Shown: positions 1-9,502 of the stretch, one piece after another
Layout: each line of letters begins with the position of its first letter
Position numbering within the stretch: position 1 is the stretch's first letter
DNA from: Chrysosporum bergii ANA360D
GTDB taxonomy: Bacteria; Cyanobacteriota; Cyanobacteriia; Cyanobacteriales; Nostocaceae
Length of the DNA: 64,000 nt
NCBI RefSeq assembly: GCF_029891735.1
Contig: NZ_JANQDH010000050.1
Coordinates: 1-64,000 of the forward strand
Reading direction: 5' to 3'
Notes under the pieces: generated by a model
Told to the model about the DNA's origin: nothing
What the model saw: the letters and a program-made list of their open reading frames with translations, nothing else
Databases searched by the model: none
Translations under genes and position numbers: made by a program

Positions 1-15
1 ATAAGAAAATTCTAC

Positions 16-88
16 AACCCTTACTGTATAAGGCTTATAAGGTTTGACCCTCCCTATAAAACGCTGTAACTGTTATACAGTAAGGGTT
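16..88. repeat. 16-bp perfect inverted repeat
   Basis: Bases 16-31 and 73-88 are perfect reverse complements, separated by 41 bases. The arm core is aacccttactgtata. No gene is recognisable inside. It could be a remnant of a small mobile element or a hairpin; its function is unknown. Confidence 0.6.
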
Positions 89-266
89 CTAGCCTCTAAT
101 ATTATTATGCCATATTTATATCAACTTGTTATAGTACTTATGTACGTATTAAACAAAATTACTTTACGTAGTATGTTGCTTTTTTATAAAAATGGTATAA
201 ACTCAGGTTATAGGGTTTTATGGCTATGCCTCTAAATGCCTGTAAGTCTTATAAACCTTATAAGCC
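32..266. repeat. 14-bp inverted repeat ending in the tRNA-Thr 3' end
   Basis: Bases 32-45 (ggcttataaggttt) and 253-266 are perfect reverse complements. The right arm overlaps the last three acceptor-stem bases of the tRNA-Thr gene. The segment between the arms is AT-rich and has no credible coding region. An insertion remnant abutting a tRNA 3' end is one explanation, but no integrase is visible. Confidence 0.5.
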
Positions 267-334
267 GATGACGGGATTTGAACCCGTGGCCTGCTGATTA
301 CGAATCAGCTGCTCTACCACTGAGCCACATCGGC
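263..334 (-). tRNA. tRNA-Thr (anticodon CGT)
   Basis: Read on the minus strand the gene folds into a full cloverleaf. The acceptor stem is gccgatg/catcggc, the D arm is ggctcagtggtagagc, and the T arm holds ggttcaaatcc. The anticodon stem gctga/tcagc carries the loop ttcgtaa, giving anticodon CGT, which reads ACG threonine codons. Base 263 would be the discriminator; CCA is not encoded. Confidence 0.95.
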
Positions 335-367
335 GTGTACAGTGAGATATTATAGCATTATTTACTT

Positions 368-637
368 ATGGTAAAACCAAATCGTCAAACTGGTCTGAAT
401 TCTGAACAGTATGCCCGCCTGAAAGCGGAAATGGCAGCCCCCTATCGTGGTTTGCGGCAATTTATTTATGTTGGTTTTGGTGCTTCTGCTTTGATTGGTG
501 CATTTATTTTCTTCTTTCAGGTCTTGGCTGGAAGAGATGTTAATGGTACTTTGCCTAATTTGGCTCTTCAACTGGGCATTTTAGCTTTGATGATTGTTCT
601 GTGGCGCAAAGAGCAAAAGGGGCATAAACGTTCTTGA
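368..637 (+). CDS. DUF3493 small membrane protein (LPA1/Rep27-like)
   Basis: An 89-residue protein. It has a short polar N-terminus with an aromatic/basic stretch (PYRGLRQFIYVGFGAS), then two hydrophobic helices at about residues 31-53 and 64-80, and a basic tail. This matches the cyanobacterial/plastid DUF3493 family, whose plant and algal relatives (LPA1/Rep27) help photosystem II assembly. The family call rests on pattern memory, so the PSII role here is inference. It starts at ATG 368, about 30 bases beyond and divergent from the tRNA-Thr gene, and is followed by transposon-end-like hairpins rather than another gene. Confidence 0.6.
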   Translation: MVKPNRQTGLNSEQYARLKAEMAAPYRGLRQFIYVGFGASALIGAFIFFFQVLAGRDVNGTLPNLALQLGILALMIVLWRKEQKGHKRS

Positions 638-750
638 CATCTCCCCTGGTGGAGACAAAGGGGGTTTTAAGTAGTCGGTATGGGGCATGGGCAAGACTTT
701 AAACGGATGGGCAGGCAATGTCAAGAATCACCGACCTAGAAGGTCGGTGA
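631..750. repeat. IS200/IS605-end-like remnant (paired hairpins)
   Basis: ttcttgacat (631-640) is the exact reverse complement of atgtcaagaa (718-727). It is followed at once by a 10-bp perfect hairpin, 728-737 with 741-750 around an aga loop. Subterminal hairpins flanked by TTGAC-type sequence are typical of IS200/IS605 ends. There is no tnpA or tnpB between them, so this looks like a decayed or minimal (MITE/PATE-like) element. A 17-base part of the hairpin recurs at 55673-55689. Confidence 0.5.
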
Positions 751-784
751 GTATGTCAAACCAGAAGGTGTCAAAGCTGAAAAT

Positions 785-2503
785 TTACTGAACTTTTACC
801 AAATAAGGAGAGGGAATTGCTTCCACACGTCCGGCATTCACTAGTGCTTGGTAAACAAAGGCAGCAATTTCTGCTCTACTTGCAGGACGGTTGGGGTTGA
901 GTTCTCTGGTGGTGGGGTAGTTAATTACTAATTGCTTGGTAGTTGCAGCCGCCACGGGTTGAATTGCGTAATTAGGAATTTGCTTATTATCGCTGTACAC
1001 GGAGAGAACACTCTGATCATTAACGGTGAAACCTAGACCGTTAGCTAAAGAAACTAGTGCTTGTACTCGAGGAATTTGTTGCTGTGGTTGAAATCTACCA
1101 TCGGGATAACCTGCCAGAAATGTGCTGCGGTAGGCAGATTGAATAGCGTCGTAAGCCCAGAAATTATTGGCCACATCTTTAAAATTAAAACCCTGACGTT
1201 TAAATAGTGGTGTCAAAGCTTTGGTGATAATGGTAGCAAATTGAGCGCGAGTTACAGGGTCATTAGGTTTGAAAGTACCATCTGGAAAACCCGCAATGAT
1301 ATTCTGCTGTGCTAGGGCTTCTATATAAGCTTTTGCCCAATAACCTTCTGGTACATCTGCAAAAGTGTTTTGACCAGTGGGGAGGTTGGGGGGGTCAACG
1401 GTAGCAGCTGCAAAATTTACTTTTCCAGAAATGCGGTTTTTATCAATATCGTTGCCAATAGCGGAAATTGTACCAGATGCGGCATTATTTAGATCATAAC
1501 GAGTGTTACCGCGAATCAGGTTGCCACCTGGACTGTCATTAGTACCAAGGTCAGGTTGAGCCTGGACGGTGGCAACAATACCATCTCGCTTGTTGTTTTG
1601 AATTACATTCTTACGTATGATGGGTTTGGCAGATTCTGAAATATACAGACCATCTTGGTTTTGGATGATTTGGTTAGACTCAACTAGAGGTGTGGAGGTC
1701 CCACCGATGGCTAGACCAAAACCTGTATCTTGAAACAAGTTATTGCGAATTTCACCTTGGGCGCTTTTAGTTATGGAAATACCGTTACCTTTGTTTTGGG
1801 CAAACAGGTTATTTTCCACTGTGGGCTTACTTGTCCCTGTAACAAAAACACCCTCTCTGGCACTGTTATTAAAAGTATTATTTTTAATGGTTGGGTTGCT
1901 AGATTCTACCCACACTGCGGTACCACGCTGATTTTGGTTAGTGACAGTTAAACCTGTGATGGTAGTATTTTCTCCTGCTAAGATGGCAATATTTTGGCTG
2001 GCAAAAGTACGACTGATGTAAGCACCACCACCAGTAATTAAGACTCCCTGACCTTTGCTAGATTCATTTCCCCGCAGGGTGACTCCTGGGTTAAGTAACA
2101 GAGGAAACTGTTCTCCAGATTCGCTGTTATAGGTTCCCGGTGCTAGTTGAATAATTGTACCTGGTTGAGCTTGTTTGAGAGCAAAAGTAATAGTTTTATA
2201 AGGGGTAGCTTCGCTAGTACCTACACCAGGGGTATCTACACCGTTTTGTGGATTAACGTAAATTACCGTTGCAGATGTGGGAACTTGTGCTATTAAATTC
2301 AAGGCTGTTGCTTTTTGGTGGCTAACAGGAGTATTGGCCTGAGTACTCGGTAATATAAAACCACCAGATAGAAGTAACAAGGCTGTGAGTCGAAATCCCA
2401 GGGATAAGGTAGATTTCCAGGGACTGCTCAACAAAAGGCGAAAATTTTTGGCTGAGAGATGGCGTGGCGCATCTGTGGAAATATGAAGACTGCGATATTT
2501 CAT
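785..2503 (-). CDS. Beta-helix (DUF1565) protein with SLH domains
   Basis: A 572-residue exported protein. A signal peptide with hydrophobic core ALLLLSGGFILPSTQA ends near residue 56. Residues about 80-360 are a right-handed parallel beta-helix region with repeated N-x-I/G-x-x patterns (DUF1565/NosD-like). The C-terminal third has S-layer homology motifs: FADVPEGYWAKAYIEAL, FKDVANNFWAYDAIQSA and a weaker third copy. In cyanobacteria SLH domains usually hold proteins to the peptidoglycan or outer-membrane layer, so a cell-envelope protein with a carbohydrate-binding or lyase-like fold is likely. No catalytic residue can be assigned. Start is ATG 2503 and no strong Shine-Dalgarno is visible. 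Confidence 0.85.
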   Translation of the reverse strand: MKYRSLHISTDAPRHLSAKNFRLLLSSPWKSTLSLGFRLTALLLLSGGFILPSTQANTPVSHQKATALNLIAQVPTSATVIYVNPQNGVDTPGVGTSEATPYKTITFALKQAQPGTIIQLAPGTYNSESGEQFPLLLNPGVTLRGNESSKGQGVLITGGGAYISRTFASQNIAILAGENTTITGLTVTNQNQRGTAVWVESSNPTIKNNTFNNSAREGVFVTGTSKPTVENNLFAQNKGNGISITKSAQGEIRNNLFQDTGFGLAIGGTSTPLVESNQIIQNQDGLYISESAKPIIRKNVIQNNKRDGIVATVQAQPDLGTNDSPGGNLIRGNTRYDLNNAASGTISAIGNDIDKNRISGKVNFAAATVDPPNLPTGQNTFADVPEGYWAKAYIEALAQQNIIAGFPDGTFKPNDPVTRAQFATIITKALTPLFKRQGFNFKDVANNFWAYDAIQSAYRSTFLAGYPDGRFQPQQQIPRVQALVSLANGLGFTVNDQSVLSVYSDNKQIPNYAIQPVAAATTKQLVINYPTTRELNPNRPASRAEIAAFVYQALVNAGRVEAIPSPYLVKVQ

Positions 2504-2769
2504 TTTATGTTGGTGTTTAGCTGAATTATGGTTAGTTAGCCCGGGTCAAATATAGTAGCTAAGAGCTATGCAAGCCATGGTTAACTATATCGGATGACTG
2601 GTAACAAATCAGCTAAGTTTCGCAAAAAAACATAAATAATTATTTTTTTAAGCAGCAGGGGCTGGTGAGGTTAACGGCCCGCTAGGAGTGAGAGGACAGG
2701 AGTTGACGGAAAGGGCTGGGAGAATGCTGACCATCAACTTTGCTGCTTACAAGTAGGTTTGCTAAGTTT

Positions 2770-2967
2770 TTAATAAGCTAAGGTTTCTAAAGTTTCTCTT
2801 AAATATATTTGCACCTGTTGTTCTATGTGAAGTTCCTGTAGTTGGCTATAGTGTTCTAATTGCCAGCGTTGAAAACCTGAACTTGTGGCGATGGCGCATT
2901 TCAGACCGTACCAAATTTCCGAGTCAGCAGAAAATTGGCGATCGCTAGCGGCTGGAATTTGAACCAT
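2770..2967 (-). CDS. Hypothetical small protein (65 aa)
   Basis: Not recognised. A 65-residue soluble protein rich in Q, E and L, with a C-terminal half that looks helical. The ATG at 2967 is preceded by a good ribosome-binding site (GGAGG, about 10 bases upstream), which is the main reason to accept it as a gene. It stands alone between the SLH protein and the infB operon, on the same strand as both. No function can be proposed. Confidence 0.55.
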   Translation of the reverse strand: MVQIPAASDRQFSADSEIWYGLKCAIATSSGFQRWQLEHYSQLQELHIEQQVQIYLRETLETLAY

Positions 2968-3428
2968 AGTACTTTATCCTCCAGTTTTAATTTTAACATT
3001 TATGGCAGTTTTCTATTGGATTAAGACTTTACAGGGTCTAGTTTAAGGGTTTGTCCGAGTTTGGGTTAATCTCTCCTTGGTCTGAAAATAGCCAGATCAT
3101 TGTTTGATTAACCCATAAGCTTAAAATAGTTCAATGCTGCTTAATCTTTTCTCAAGATAATCTTTATATTTGAACAATTCTGTGTGATTGGTCACTAAAA
3201 TACCGTTACACCCACAGAAGTTTGTTAAAAATGAGTTAATGGTGGACACCTGTTTAAACTAAGGAACCGCAGGGGAGAGAGATAAAAAACTCAAGAGAGA
3301 TATTTGGCTGAAGTTGATTAAGAAATGGTATGACTGCTGTTGAGTGGGGTGATGAGTTTTGGGTGAAAAAGCCGCAAAACTCATCATTTGTGGTTTTGTG
3401 GTGATGGTCCGGCAATTAGTAACCAGCA
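2968..3428. other. Intergenic, no gene seen
   Basis: The 461 bases between infB and the small hypothetical gene hold no credible coding region on either strand. The only structure noted is the stem-loop at 3350-3386, close to the infB stop. Confidence 0.6.
3350..3386 (-). terminator. Stem-loop downstream of infB
   Basis: A 12-bp perfect stem (3350-3361 with 3375-3386) lies about 43 bases past the infB stop. There is no clear U-run after it on the minus strand, so it may be an mRNA 3'-end stabiliser rather than a classical intrinsic terminator. Confidence 0.45.
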
Positions 3429-6400
3429 CTATTTCGTTAGTGTGAGTGTACGACGCTTAGTTACCATCTGGAAGGCTTCAATGGTGTCTCCTTCAACCCA
3501 GTCATGAAATTTCTCAATGTTGATGCCGCATTCATAACCGGAGTTAACTTCTCGCGCATCTTCTTTCATTCGTTTGAGGGAATCAAGCACGCCTTCGTAG
3601 ATGACCTTACCGGAGCGACGGACTCGGACTTTACAGTTACGAATCAGTTTGCCCGATTGTACATAGCAGCCGGCAACTGCTCCACGACCAACGGGGAAGA
3701 CGGCCCGGACTTCGGTTTGTCCCAGGGGTTCTTCCACTAACTCTGGTTCCAGAAGACCTTCTAAGGCTCCTTGGATATCTTCCAAGAGTTTGTAGATGAT
3801 ATTGTATTCCCTGACATCTACTCCCGCTTCGTCGGCGGCTTGTCTAGCGCCACTGGCGTAGGTAGTGTTGAAGCCAATAATTACAGCGCCACTAGCTGCG
3901 GCGAGGTCAATATCTGTCTCTGTTATTTCCCCAGCACTAGCCAATAACATCCTAATTTGTACTTCGTTTTGAGGAATTTGTCGGAGAGATCCCACAATGG
4001 CTTCCACAGAACCTTGTACATCTGCCTTGAGGATCAAGTTTAGTTCTTTCAACTCGCCTTCTTGTGCTTGAGCCGAGAGAGTTGTCAGAGTAACACGTCC
4101 TTGTAGTAGGCGGGATAGACGTTGTTTGTCGGCGCGATCGCCTGCCAGCGCTCTGGCTTCTTTTTCGTTGGTGAAGACTTCAAATTCATCGCCTGCGCCT
4201 GGCACATCACTTAAACCGAGTACCTCGACAGCGAAGGAGGGACTAGCAACATCTACTCTTCTGCCTTGGTCATCCACCATAGCCCGCACTTTACCAAATG
4301 CCGAGCCTGCTACCAACATATCCCCCACTCGCAAGGTGCCATTCTGAATTAGCAGAGTAGCAACTGCGCCTTTAGCTTTATCCAGATGTGCCTCAATGAC
4401 TGTTCCTTTAGCAGAGCGATCTGGGTTAGCAGATAATTCTGCTACTTCTGATACCAGCAGAATCATATCTAAGAGGGTATCCAAGTTTTCGCCTTTGATG
4501 GCACTGACGGGAACCATGATAGTTTCACCGCCCCATTCTTCTGAGGTGAGACCATACTTAGTCAGTTCTTGTTTAACGCGCTCTGGTTGTGCCCCTTCCT
4601 TATCAATTTTGTTGATAGCTACAATAATCGGCACTTCGGCTGCTTGAGCGTGGCTAATAGCTTCTATGGTTTGAGGGCGAACGCCGTCATCAGCGGCCAC
4701 TACCAAAACGGCAATGTCAGTAACCCTTGTTCCCCGTGCCCGCATGGCTGTAAACGCTTCGTGTCCGGGGGTATCTAAGAAAACTATCTGCTGGGTTTTT
4801 CCTTCATGTTGCACATCTACATGGTATGCACCAATGTGCTGGGTAATGCCACCAGCTTCACCAGAGGCTACTTTGGTTTTGCGAATTGAATCGAGCAGAG
4901 TTGTTTTACCGTGGTCCACATGACCCATGATTGTCACTACTGGGGGACGGCGCTGGAGTGATTCTAAATCTTCTACATCCAGCATTTCTGTGACTTTCCG
5001 GGCTTCTGCTTCTGGTTCGGCAGTTTCCACTGGTACTTCTAGCTCTTTAGCTACCAAAGTAATTGTGGGGAAATCCAAATTCTGGGTGATACTCACCGCC
5101 ATGCCTTTGAGGAAGAGGATTTTTACAATTTCCGTATCGGCGACAGCTAAAGCATCTGCCAGTTCTTGGACTGTCATTGGTTCCCCTGTGAGCAGTAATT
5201 TTTCTGGGCGCTCAGGTTTAGTCTCTACTTCTTGGCGACGGTTATGGTCGCGGCGAGCAAAGGATTTTTTAGCTCTGGTAGTTGGGCTGCTAATAGCTGC
5301 GGTTGGTGACTGTGCGGGTCTAGCTGCTTTTGGTTTAGGAGGACGGGCGATAGAAAGACTGACTTGGAGGGTGTCTGGGGAGTTTTCATCGTCCTCGTCC
5401 AGTAAATCGTCATCTTCAAAGTCATCTTCAACAATTGGTTTGACCCGCTTACCTTTAATTCCTAATTTGCCGGGCTTTTCTTTGATTTCGTCAATGATTT
5501 CTTCTTCTTGACGCTTTTTACCACCTTTAGCTAAACGCGGTGGGATGGGGCGTTTCAAATCCAGTAGTTCGGCTGGGACTTCATCATTGTCCTCTATGTT
5601 TCCTTTTGCTGGTGCGCCTAACATTGGTTTAGGCGGGGTGGCAAGTGGCATGGCCGCTACTGGTTCTGAGGGACGTACTGGTCTCCTGGGTTTTGCTCCC
5701 TCTGCTGCTGGTGTTGGTGCGCCTGGTCTTCTTCCTTTTGACTCCGATTTTACTGGAGATGGGGTAGGACGGGCTTGTTTTGCCACTGGAGGTTGTGGGC
5801 CTTCCTTGGTGGTTGGCTTCACAACCTTGTGCTTGGCTTGATCTCGATCTCGTTTGAGTACCGGTTTCTCTCTTGTAGTAGACTGGTCAGCATCCGCGGG
5901 AGAAGTAGCCGCAGAGGGTCTAGCAGGTGGGCCCGCCAGATTGGGTTTTTGCGGTTTTTCTGTTTTTGGTTTGGCTGAAACCGGTTTTTCAGGTTTTCCG
6001 GTTACTCTTGTTTCCGATGCCTCTGTCTTAGAAACTTTATCTGCTTGTTTATTTGCAGGTTCTGGTGAGGTCTCAGATTGATTCCGGGGTACAGGTCGAA
6101 TTGGTGCCGTCGGCTTCATGGGTGAGACTTGTGTATGAAGTTGCTGTGGTGGTGAAGGAGAATTAACTGCGGAAGAAGCAGGTTGGCTATGATTAGCAAC
6201 TGGGGCTTCTGGGGCTTTGGGTTTAACAATTTCCAAAATTTGCTGTTTGTGTGGTGGGGTTAGTCGGTTGCGAGATCCGGTTGGTGATGAATTTAGTTTA
6301 TGGCTTGATGTACCTTGTTGCTTTTTGTGCATCCCATTGGTGGCTGCCAGTTTTTCGGCAGTGGTGCGGATGCGTTCTGCTTCAGATTCTGAGATTGTGC

Positions 6401-6512
6401 TGCTATGGCTTTTGACCGCAATGTTGAGCTGGTCGCAAATTGCTAATAGCTCTTTGTTATCCAAATTCAATTCCTTTGATAATTCGTAGATTCTAACTTT
6501 ACTGTTGTTCAT
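3429..6512 (-). CDS. infB: Translation initiation factor IF-2
   Basis: A 1027-residue GTPase that delivers initiator tRNA to the 30S subunit and promotes 70S assembly. It begins with an IF2-N domain (residues about 4-50), followed by a long Pro/Lys/Ala-rich linker typical of cyanobacterial IF-2 and a second IF2-N domain near 450-495. The GTPase domain starts near 520 with the P-loop [21 protein letters not shown] and NKID motifs. Domains II, III and IV follow to the C-terminus ([14 protein letters not shown]). It is the last gene of the rimP-nusA-ylxR-infB set. The ATG at 6512 has a purine-rich aaaggggaag site before it. Confidence 0.98.
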   Translation of the reverse strand: MNNSKVRIYELSKELNLDNKELLAICDQLNIAVKSHSSTISESEAERIRTTAEKLAATNGMHKKQQGTSSHKLNSSPTGSRNRLTPPHKQQILEIVKPKAPEAPVANHSQPASSAVNSPSPPQQLHTQVSPMKPTAPIRPVPRNQSETSPEPANKQADKVSKTEASETRVTGKPEKPVSAKPKTEKPQKPNLAGPPARPSAATSPADADQSTTREKPVLKRDRDQAKHKVVKPTTKEGPQPPVAKQARPTPSPVKSESKGRRPGAPTPAAEGAKPRRPVRPSEPVAAMPLATPPKPMLGAPAKGNIEDNDEVPAELLDLKRPIPPRLAKGGKKRQEEEIIDEIKEKPGKLGIKGKRVKPIVEDDFEDDDLLDEDDENSPDTLQVSLSIARPPKPKAARPAQSPTAAISSPTTRAKKSFARRDHNRRQEVETKPERPEKLLLTGEPMTVQELADALAVADTEIVKILFLKGMAVSITQNLDFPTITLVAKELEVPVETAEPEAEARKVTEMLDVEDLESLQRRPPVVTIMGHVDHGKTTLLDSIRKTKVASGEAGGITQHIGAYHVDVQHEGKTQQIVFLDTPGHEAFTAMRARGTRVTDIAVLVVAADDGVRPQTIEAISHAQAAEVPIIVAINKIDKEGAQPERVKQELTKYGLTSEEWGGETIMVPVSAIKGENLDTLLDMILLVSEVAELSANPDRSAKGTVIEAHLDKAKGAVATLLIQNGTLRVGDMLVAGSAFGKVRAMVDDQGRRVDVASPSFAVEVLGLSDVPGAGDEFEVFTNEKEARALAGDRADKQRLSRLLQGRVTLTTLSAQAQEGELKELNLILKADVQGSVEAIVGSLRQIPQNEVQIRMLLASAGEITETDIDLAAASGAVIIGFNTTYASGARQAADEAGVDVREYNIIYKLLEDIQGALEGLLEPELVEEPLGQTEVRAVFPVGRGAVAGCYVQSGKLIRNCKVRVRRSGKVIYEGVLDSLKRMKEDAREVNSGYECGINIEKFHDWVEGDTIEAFQMVTKRRTLTLTK

Positions 6513-6927
6513 CCACTCTTCCCCTTTAATTTACAGTTTTTTGGCGGATGGTTGCCTGGTTTTGGACATCTCCATCCTTGGATTACTGTTTTTTGGTTGC
6601 CCTTGGTGATTTTGCCGGTGCCTCCAATCAGGAAAGAGAGATGTTTTGGTTTAACTCTGGCATTTCCACCGGAAATGATGGTTAATGCCAAGGTGCGCTT
6701 GATCGCTACCAGGTTGCCATTCTTTACTTGTTTGTTTTGCTGATTCTGAGTTTTCCACAACACAATCTAGTAAAACTGGTTGGGAGTATTGTTCTGCTAC
6801 TTTTGTAGTAAAAAGTTGCAGCTTGCTACACCCATTTACTATTTTGGCATTTACCCCATTAATTGCAGAGTCGGCTTTTAGCACAAGTACTCTGGGGATT
6901 ACCGCCAGAACTTTTTTTCACCTGATG
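6513..6927. other. Long ylxR-infB spacer
   Basis: These 415 bases separate ylxR from infB. In Firmicutes this slot holds ylxQ (an L7Ae-family protein), but no such protein is encoded here. Two overlapping open frames on the minus strand (6651-6884 with a GTG start, and 6509-6763 abutting infB) have no recognisable domain and probably are not genes. The spacer may be an untranslated intercistronic region. Confidence 0.5.
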
Positions 6928-7197
6928 TTAATTTTGATTTTGGGGATTGGTTTGGGCTAGACGCTGCCACAGTGTTTGATACAGTGCTTCTGGCACTGAT
7001 GCTTGTAGCGATCGCCCTAGTCGATTTTTTTTCTGAGCTGCTTGCAGGCAACCGGTTTGTGGGCAAATGTAGGCAGAACGCCCCATGCCCTGATCTAATT
7101 GTACCTTTCCTGATGGAAAGACGCGGACTATCCTCCAAAAGTCTTGTTTCAAGCCTACTTGGCGACAACTAATACAACGCCGATAATTGGGTTTCAT
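6928..7197 (-). CDS. ylxR: YlxR (DUF448) family RNA-binding protein
   Basis: An 89-residue protein of the DUF448/YlxR family, which sits between nusA and infB in many bacteria and is thought to bind RNA. The N-terminus carries the family signature RRCISCRQV, followed by the GRSAYICPQTGC segment with paired cysteines and a basic C-terminal helix (AQKKNRLGRSL). I chose ATG 7197 because the signature should start within a few residues of the N-terminus. An upstream in-frame extension to 7296 is hydrophobic and unlike the family. The gene lies 121 bases after nusA. Confidence 0.88.
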   Translation of the reverse strand: MKPNYRRCISCRQVGLKQDFWRIVRVFPSGKVQLDQGMGRSAYICPQTGCLQAAQKKNRLGRSLQASVPEALYQTLWQRLAQTNPQNQN

Positions 7198-7318
7198 TGG
7201 TCTTTTTTGACTACAGGTGAGCAATGGTGAAAATAAAGTTAATTCCTGGTAATCGTTAAGACTTGTAATGTTGTCAATGGTAGCAGAACTCCACAAGAGT
7301 AGTCACCAGACTAATAAA

Positions 7319-8593
7319 TTAATCTTGCTCACTGGTCTGCAAAAATTCTTCCTCTTTTAGTTTTTCTTGATTTTCATCATCTAGCCTCTTGACTTCTGGA
7401 TCATCTTCCTCTAGTCCATGATTAGCCCTGGCGGCAGCAAATTTAGTATCTTCTCCTACATAGTCGTACTTAGCTTTGTCTTTAATGTCGATTTTCCAAC
7501 CTGTTAAGCGAGCTGCTAAACGGACATTTTGCCCTTCTTTACCAATAGCTAAACTGAGTTGATCTTCTGCCACTAGTACATGGGTTTGCCTGGTTTCTGG
7601 GTCCATGAGGCGGACTTCATCGACGCGGGCGGGACTCAAGGCGTTAGCGATATATGTAGATGGATCTGGAGACCAACGAATTACATCTATTTTTTCGCCG
7701 CGTAATTCGTTGACTACTACTTGAATCCGGGATCCTCTGGCACCAATACAGGCCCCTACTGGGTCTACATCACGATCTAAGGTATCAACAGCAATTTTAG
7801 TTCTCGGTCCTACATGACGGGAAGGGGGATTAGCTTCTCGTGCTACGGCTACAATTCGCACTACTTCATCTTCAATTTCCGGGACTTCGTTGGCAAATAG
7901 ATAAACTACTAAGCCTGCGTCAGCGCGAGACACTTGCAACTGGGGGCCCCGTTGTTGCCCCTGGGAAACTTTTTTGAGATATACCTTAAAGGTGGCATTT
8001 GCGCGATAATTGTCGTTAGGTAGTTGTTCTCGCTTGGGTAATTCAGCTTCGACTTCTGGCTGCCCAAAACCACTGGTTACTGCCAAAATTACTGATTGTC
8101 TCTCAAATCGCAAAACTCTGGCTTGCAAAACGGTTCCTTCTAGGTCTTGGAACTCTTCTTGTACCATTTGCCGTTGTTGATCCCGGAGTTTCTGCGCCAG
8201 TACTTGCTTGGTTTGCATTGCTGCCATGCGACCGAAGTCACTTTGATCTGGCGTTACATCCAAGACTACGGAATCTCCTAACTGTGCTTCGGGGGCTACT
8301 TGTTGTACTTCATCTAAGGAAATTTGATGATCGGAGTTATCCACTGCTTCCACAATGCCTTTAGTGGAAAGAACGCGGAATCCTTCTGCTTCGATGTCAA
8401 GTTCTACCTCAAAATTATCAAAATATTCTTCATCAAAGTGTTTTTTTTCTAAGTTTTGGGCGCGACGAAAGCGTTCGTAACCTTTAAGTAATGCTTCTCT
8501 AATGGCTGATTGAACTGCTAAACGTGGCAAATTGCGCTCACGACTTATATTTTCAATTAGTTCTTTTAATCCTGGTAAACTAACCATTGACAT
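7319..8593 (-). CDS. nusA: Transcription termination/antitermination factor NusA
   Basis: A 424-residue RNA polymerase-binding factor that modulates pausing, termination and antitermination. The N-terminal RNAP-binding domain covers about residues 1-135. It is followed by an S1 domain, then two KH domains with the motifs VGACIGARGSRIQVV and LSLAIGKEGQNVRLA, and an acidic tail. The length fits cyanobacterial NusA, which lacks the acidic repeats of the E. coli protein. ATG 8593 has an AGGAG site 7 bases upstream. It follows rimP by 234 bases and precedes ylxR, the classic gene order. Confidence 0.97.
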   Translation of the reverse strand: MSMVSLPGLKELIENISRERNLPRLAVQSAIREALLKGYERFRRAQNLEKKHFDEEYFDNFEVELDIEAEGFRVLSTKGIVEAVDNSDHQISLDEVQQVAPEAQLGDSVVLDVTPDQSDFGRMAAMQTKQVLAQKLRDQQRQMVQEEFQDLEGTVLQARVLRFERQSVILAVTSGFGQPEVEAELPKREQLPNDNYRANATFKVYLKKVSQGQQRGPQLQVSRADAGLVVYLFANEVPEIEDEVVRIVAVAREANPPSRHVGPRTKIAVDTLDRDVDPVGACIGARGSRIQVVVNELRGEKIDVIRWSPDPSTYIANALSPARVDEVRLMDPETRQTHVLVAEDQLSLAIGKEGQNVRLAARLTGWKIDIKDKAKYDYVGEDTKFAAARANHGLEEDDPEVKRLDDENQEKLKEEEFLQTSEQD

Positions 8594-8827
8594 AAGTAAT
8601 CTCCTTTAAAATTATGGTCTAAAAAATAGCCATCAGGCAAAGTAGAGACCTGATTGATGCGCCAACAGGTTGCTGGGGTTCCTTTGTTGTAGCGACTAGC
8701 GACTGGTTTGTACAAGGGTGTTCTGAGTGATCAATTGGGCATTAAAGATGAGGGATTAGAGGAAAGTTAGACTCTACTCCCTAGCTCTTAGTTTCCAGTC
8801 TCTAGCCTTTGGCCTTTGGTTCCTGGT

Positions 8828-9289
8828 CTAGCGGCGCTCATCTAGCTGCACCCTGGCGATGAGGGTGCGGGGAATTTCGATAACGCGACCTTTTTGGTTT
8901 AAGTAAACATTGGTTTCGTCCCGGCGAATCAACTGACCAGTCCACTCTTGCTGTCCTTCGTAGGGTTGGGAGGTGGAGATGCTCACAGGAAATCCTTTAA
9001 AGGAAATAAATTCTCTGTCTGTGACTAATTGCCGTGAAATTCCTGGACTAGATACTTCCAAGACGTAGGTATCTGGAATGATCTCTGCCGCATCTAAGGA
9101 AGTTTCTAAGGCGCGACTCATCCGCTCACAATCATTCAGTCCAGTGTCCTGCTGGGAATTGCGAATGTCTACCCGTAATACTGGTGGACGCTGGTTGGTG
9201 TGAAATACTATGCCAACAACTTCCAAGCCCAGTTCTGCTGCTACTGGTGTTGCTAAATCAATAATTTGTGGAATTAACGGATGAGTCAT
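8828..9289 (-). CDS. rimP: Ribosome maturation factor RimP
   Basis: A 153-residue factor for 30S subunit maturation. It shows the RimP core: an N-terminal alpha/beta domain ([18 protein letters not shown]), the central [14 protein letters not shown] motif and a C-terminal SH3-like barrel ending in [12 protein letters not shown] 9289 was chosen over a TTG start at 9370 because the homologous core begins at MTHPLIPQI and the upstream frame runs through a terminator-like hairpin. First gene of the rimP-nusA-ylxR-infB group. Confidence 0.95.
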   Translation of the reverse strand: MTHPLIPQIIDLATPVAAELGLEVVGIVFHTNQRPPVLRVDIRNSQQDTGLNDCERMSRALETSLDAAEIIPDTYVLEVSSPGISRQLVTDREFISFKGFPVSISTSQPYEGQQEWTGQLIRRDETNVYLNQKGRVIEIPRTLIARVQLDERR

Positions 9290-9302
9290 GGGAAATTTCA
9301 AT

Positions 9303-9327
9303 AAAAAAAGTGGGCATCGACCCACTT
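9303..9327 (-). terminator. Terminator/attenuator hairpin in the rimP leader
   Basis: On the minus strand aagtggg (9327-9321) pairs with cccactt (9314-9308) around a 6-base loop, followed by an uninterrupted T-run to 9303. It ends only about 14 bases before the rimP ATG. This is a textbook intrinsic terminator shape placed inside a leader, which suggests either the end of an upstream transcript or attenuation control of the rimP-nusA-infB operon. Confidence 0.75.
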
Positions 9328-9502
9328 CCTGCGATAGGGATATCTTCCAAGAAGTCTGATGACGAATCAATCATGGTTCGTCTCTACTCTGAGTTTAGCG
9401 CATTTCTTTAATAATCAATAGTCAATAGTCATTGGTGATGAGTGGTTAGTGGATATTTTCTGCCGTTGTTCTTTTCATTTCGTTAATCTATCTCGTGTTT
9501 AG

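Noticed and set aside
44-235. A 63-codon frame in the first 250 bases
   Set aside because: TTG start, no ribosome-binding site, low-complexity hydrophobic sequence in an AT-rich inverted-repeat region.
4927-5511. A 194-codon open frame antisense to infB
   Set aside because: It mirrors the repetitive Pro/Lys/Ala linker of IF-2, is rich in Ser, and has no domain or ribosome-binding site. It is a shadow of the real gene.
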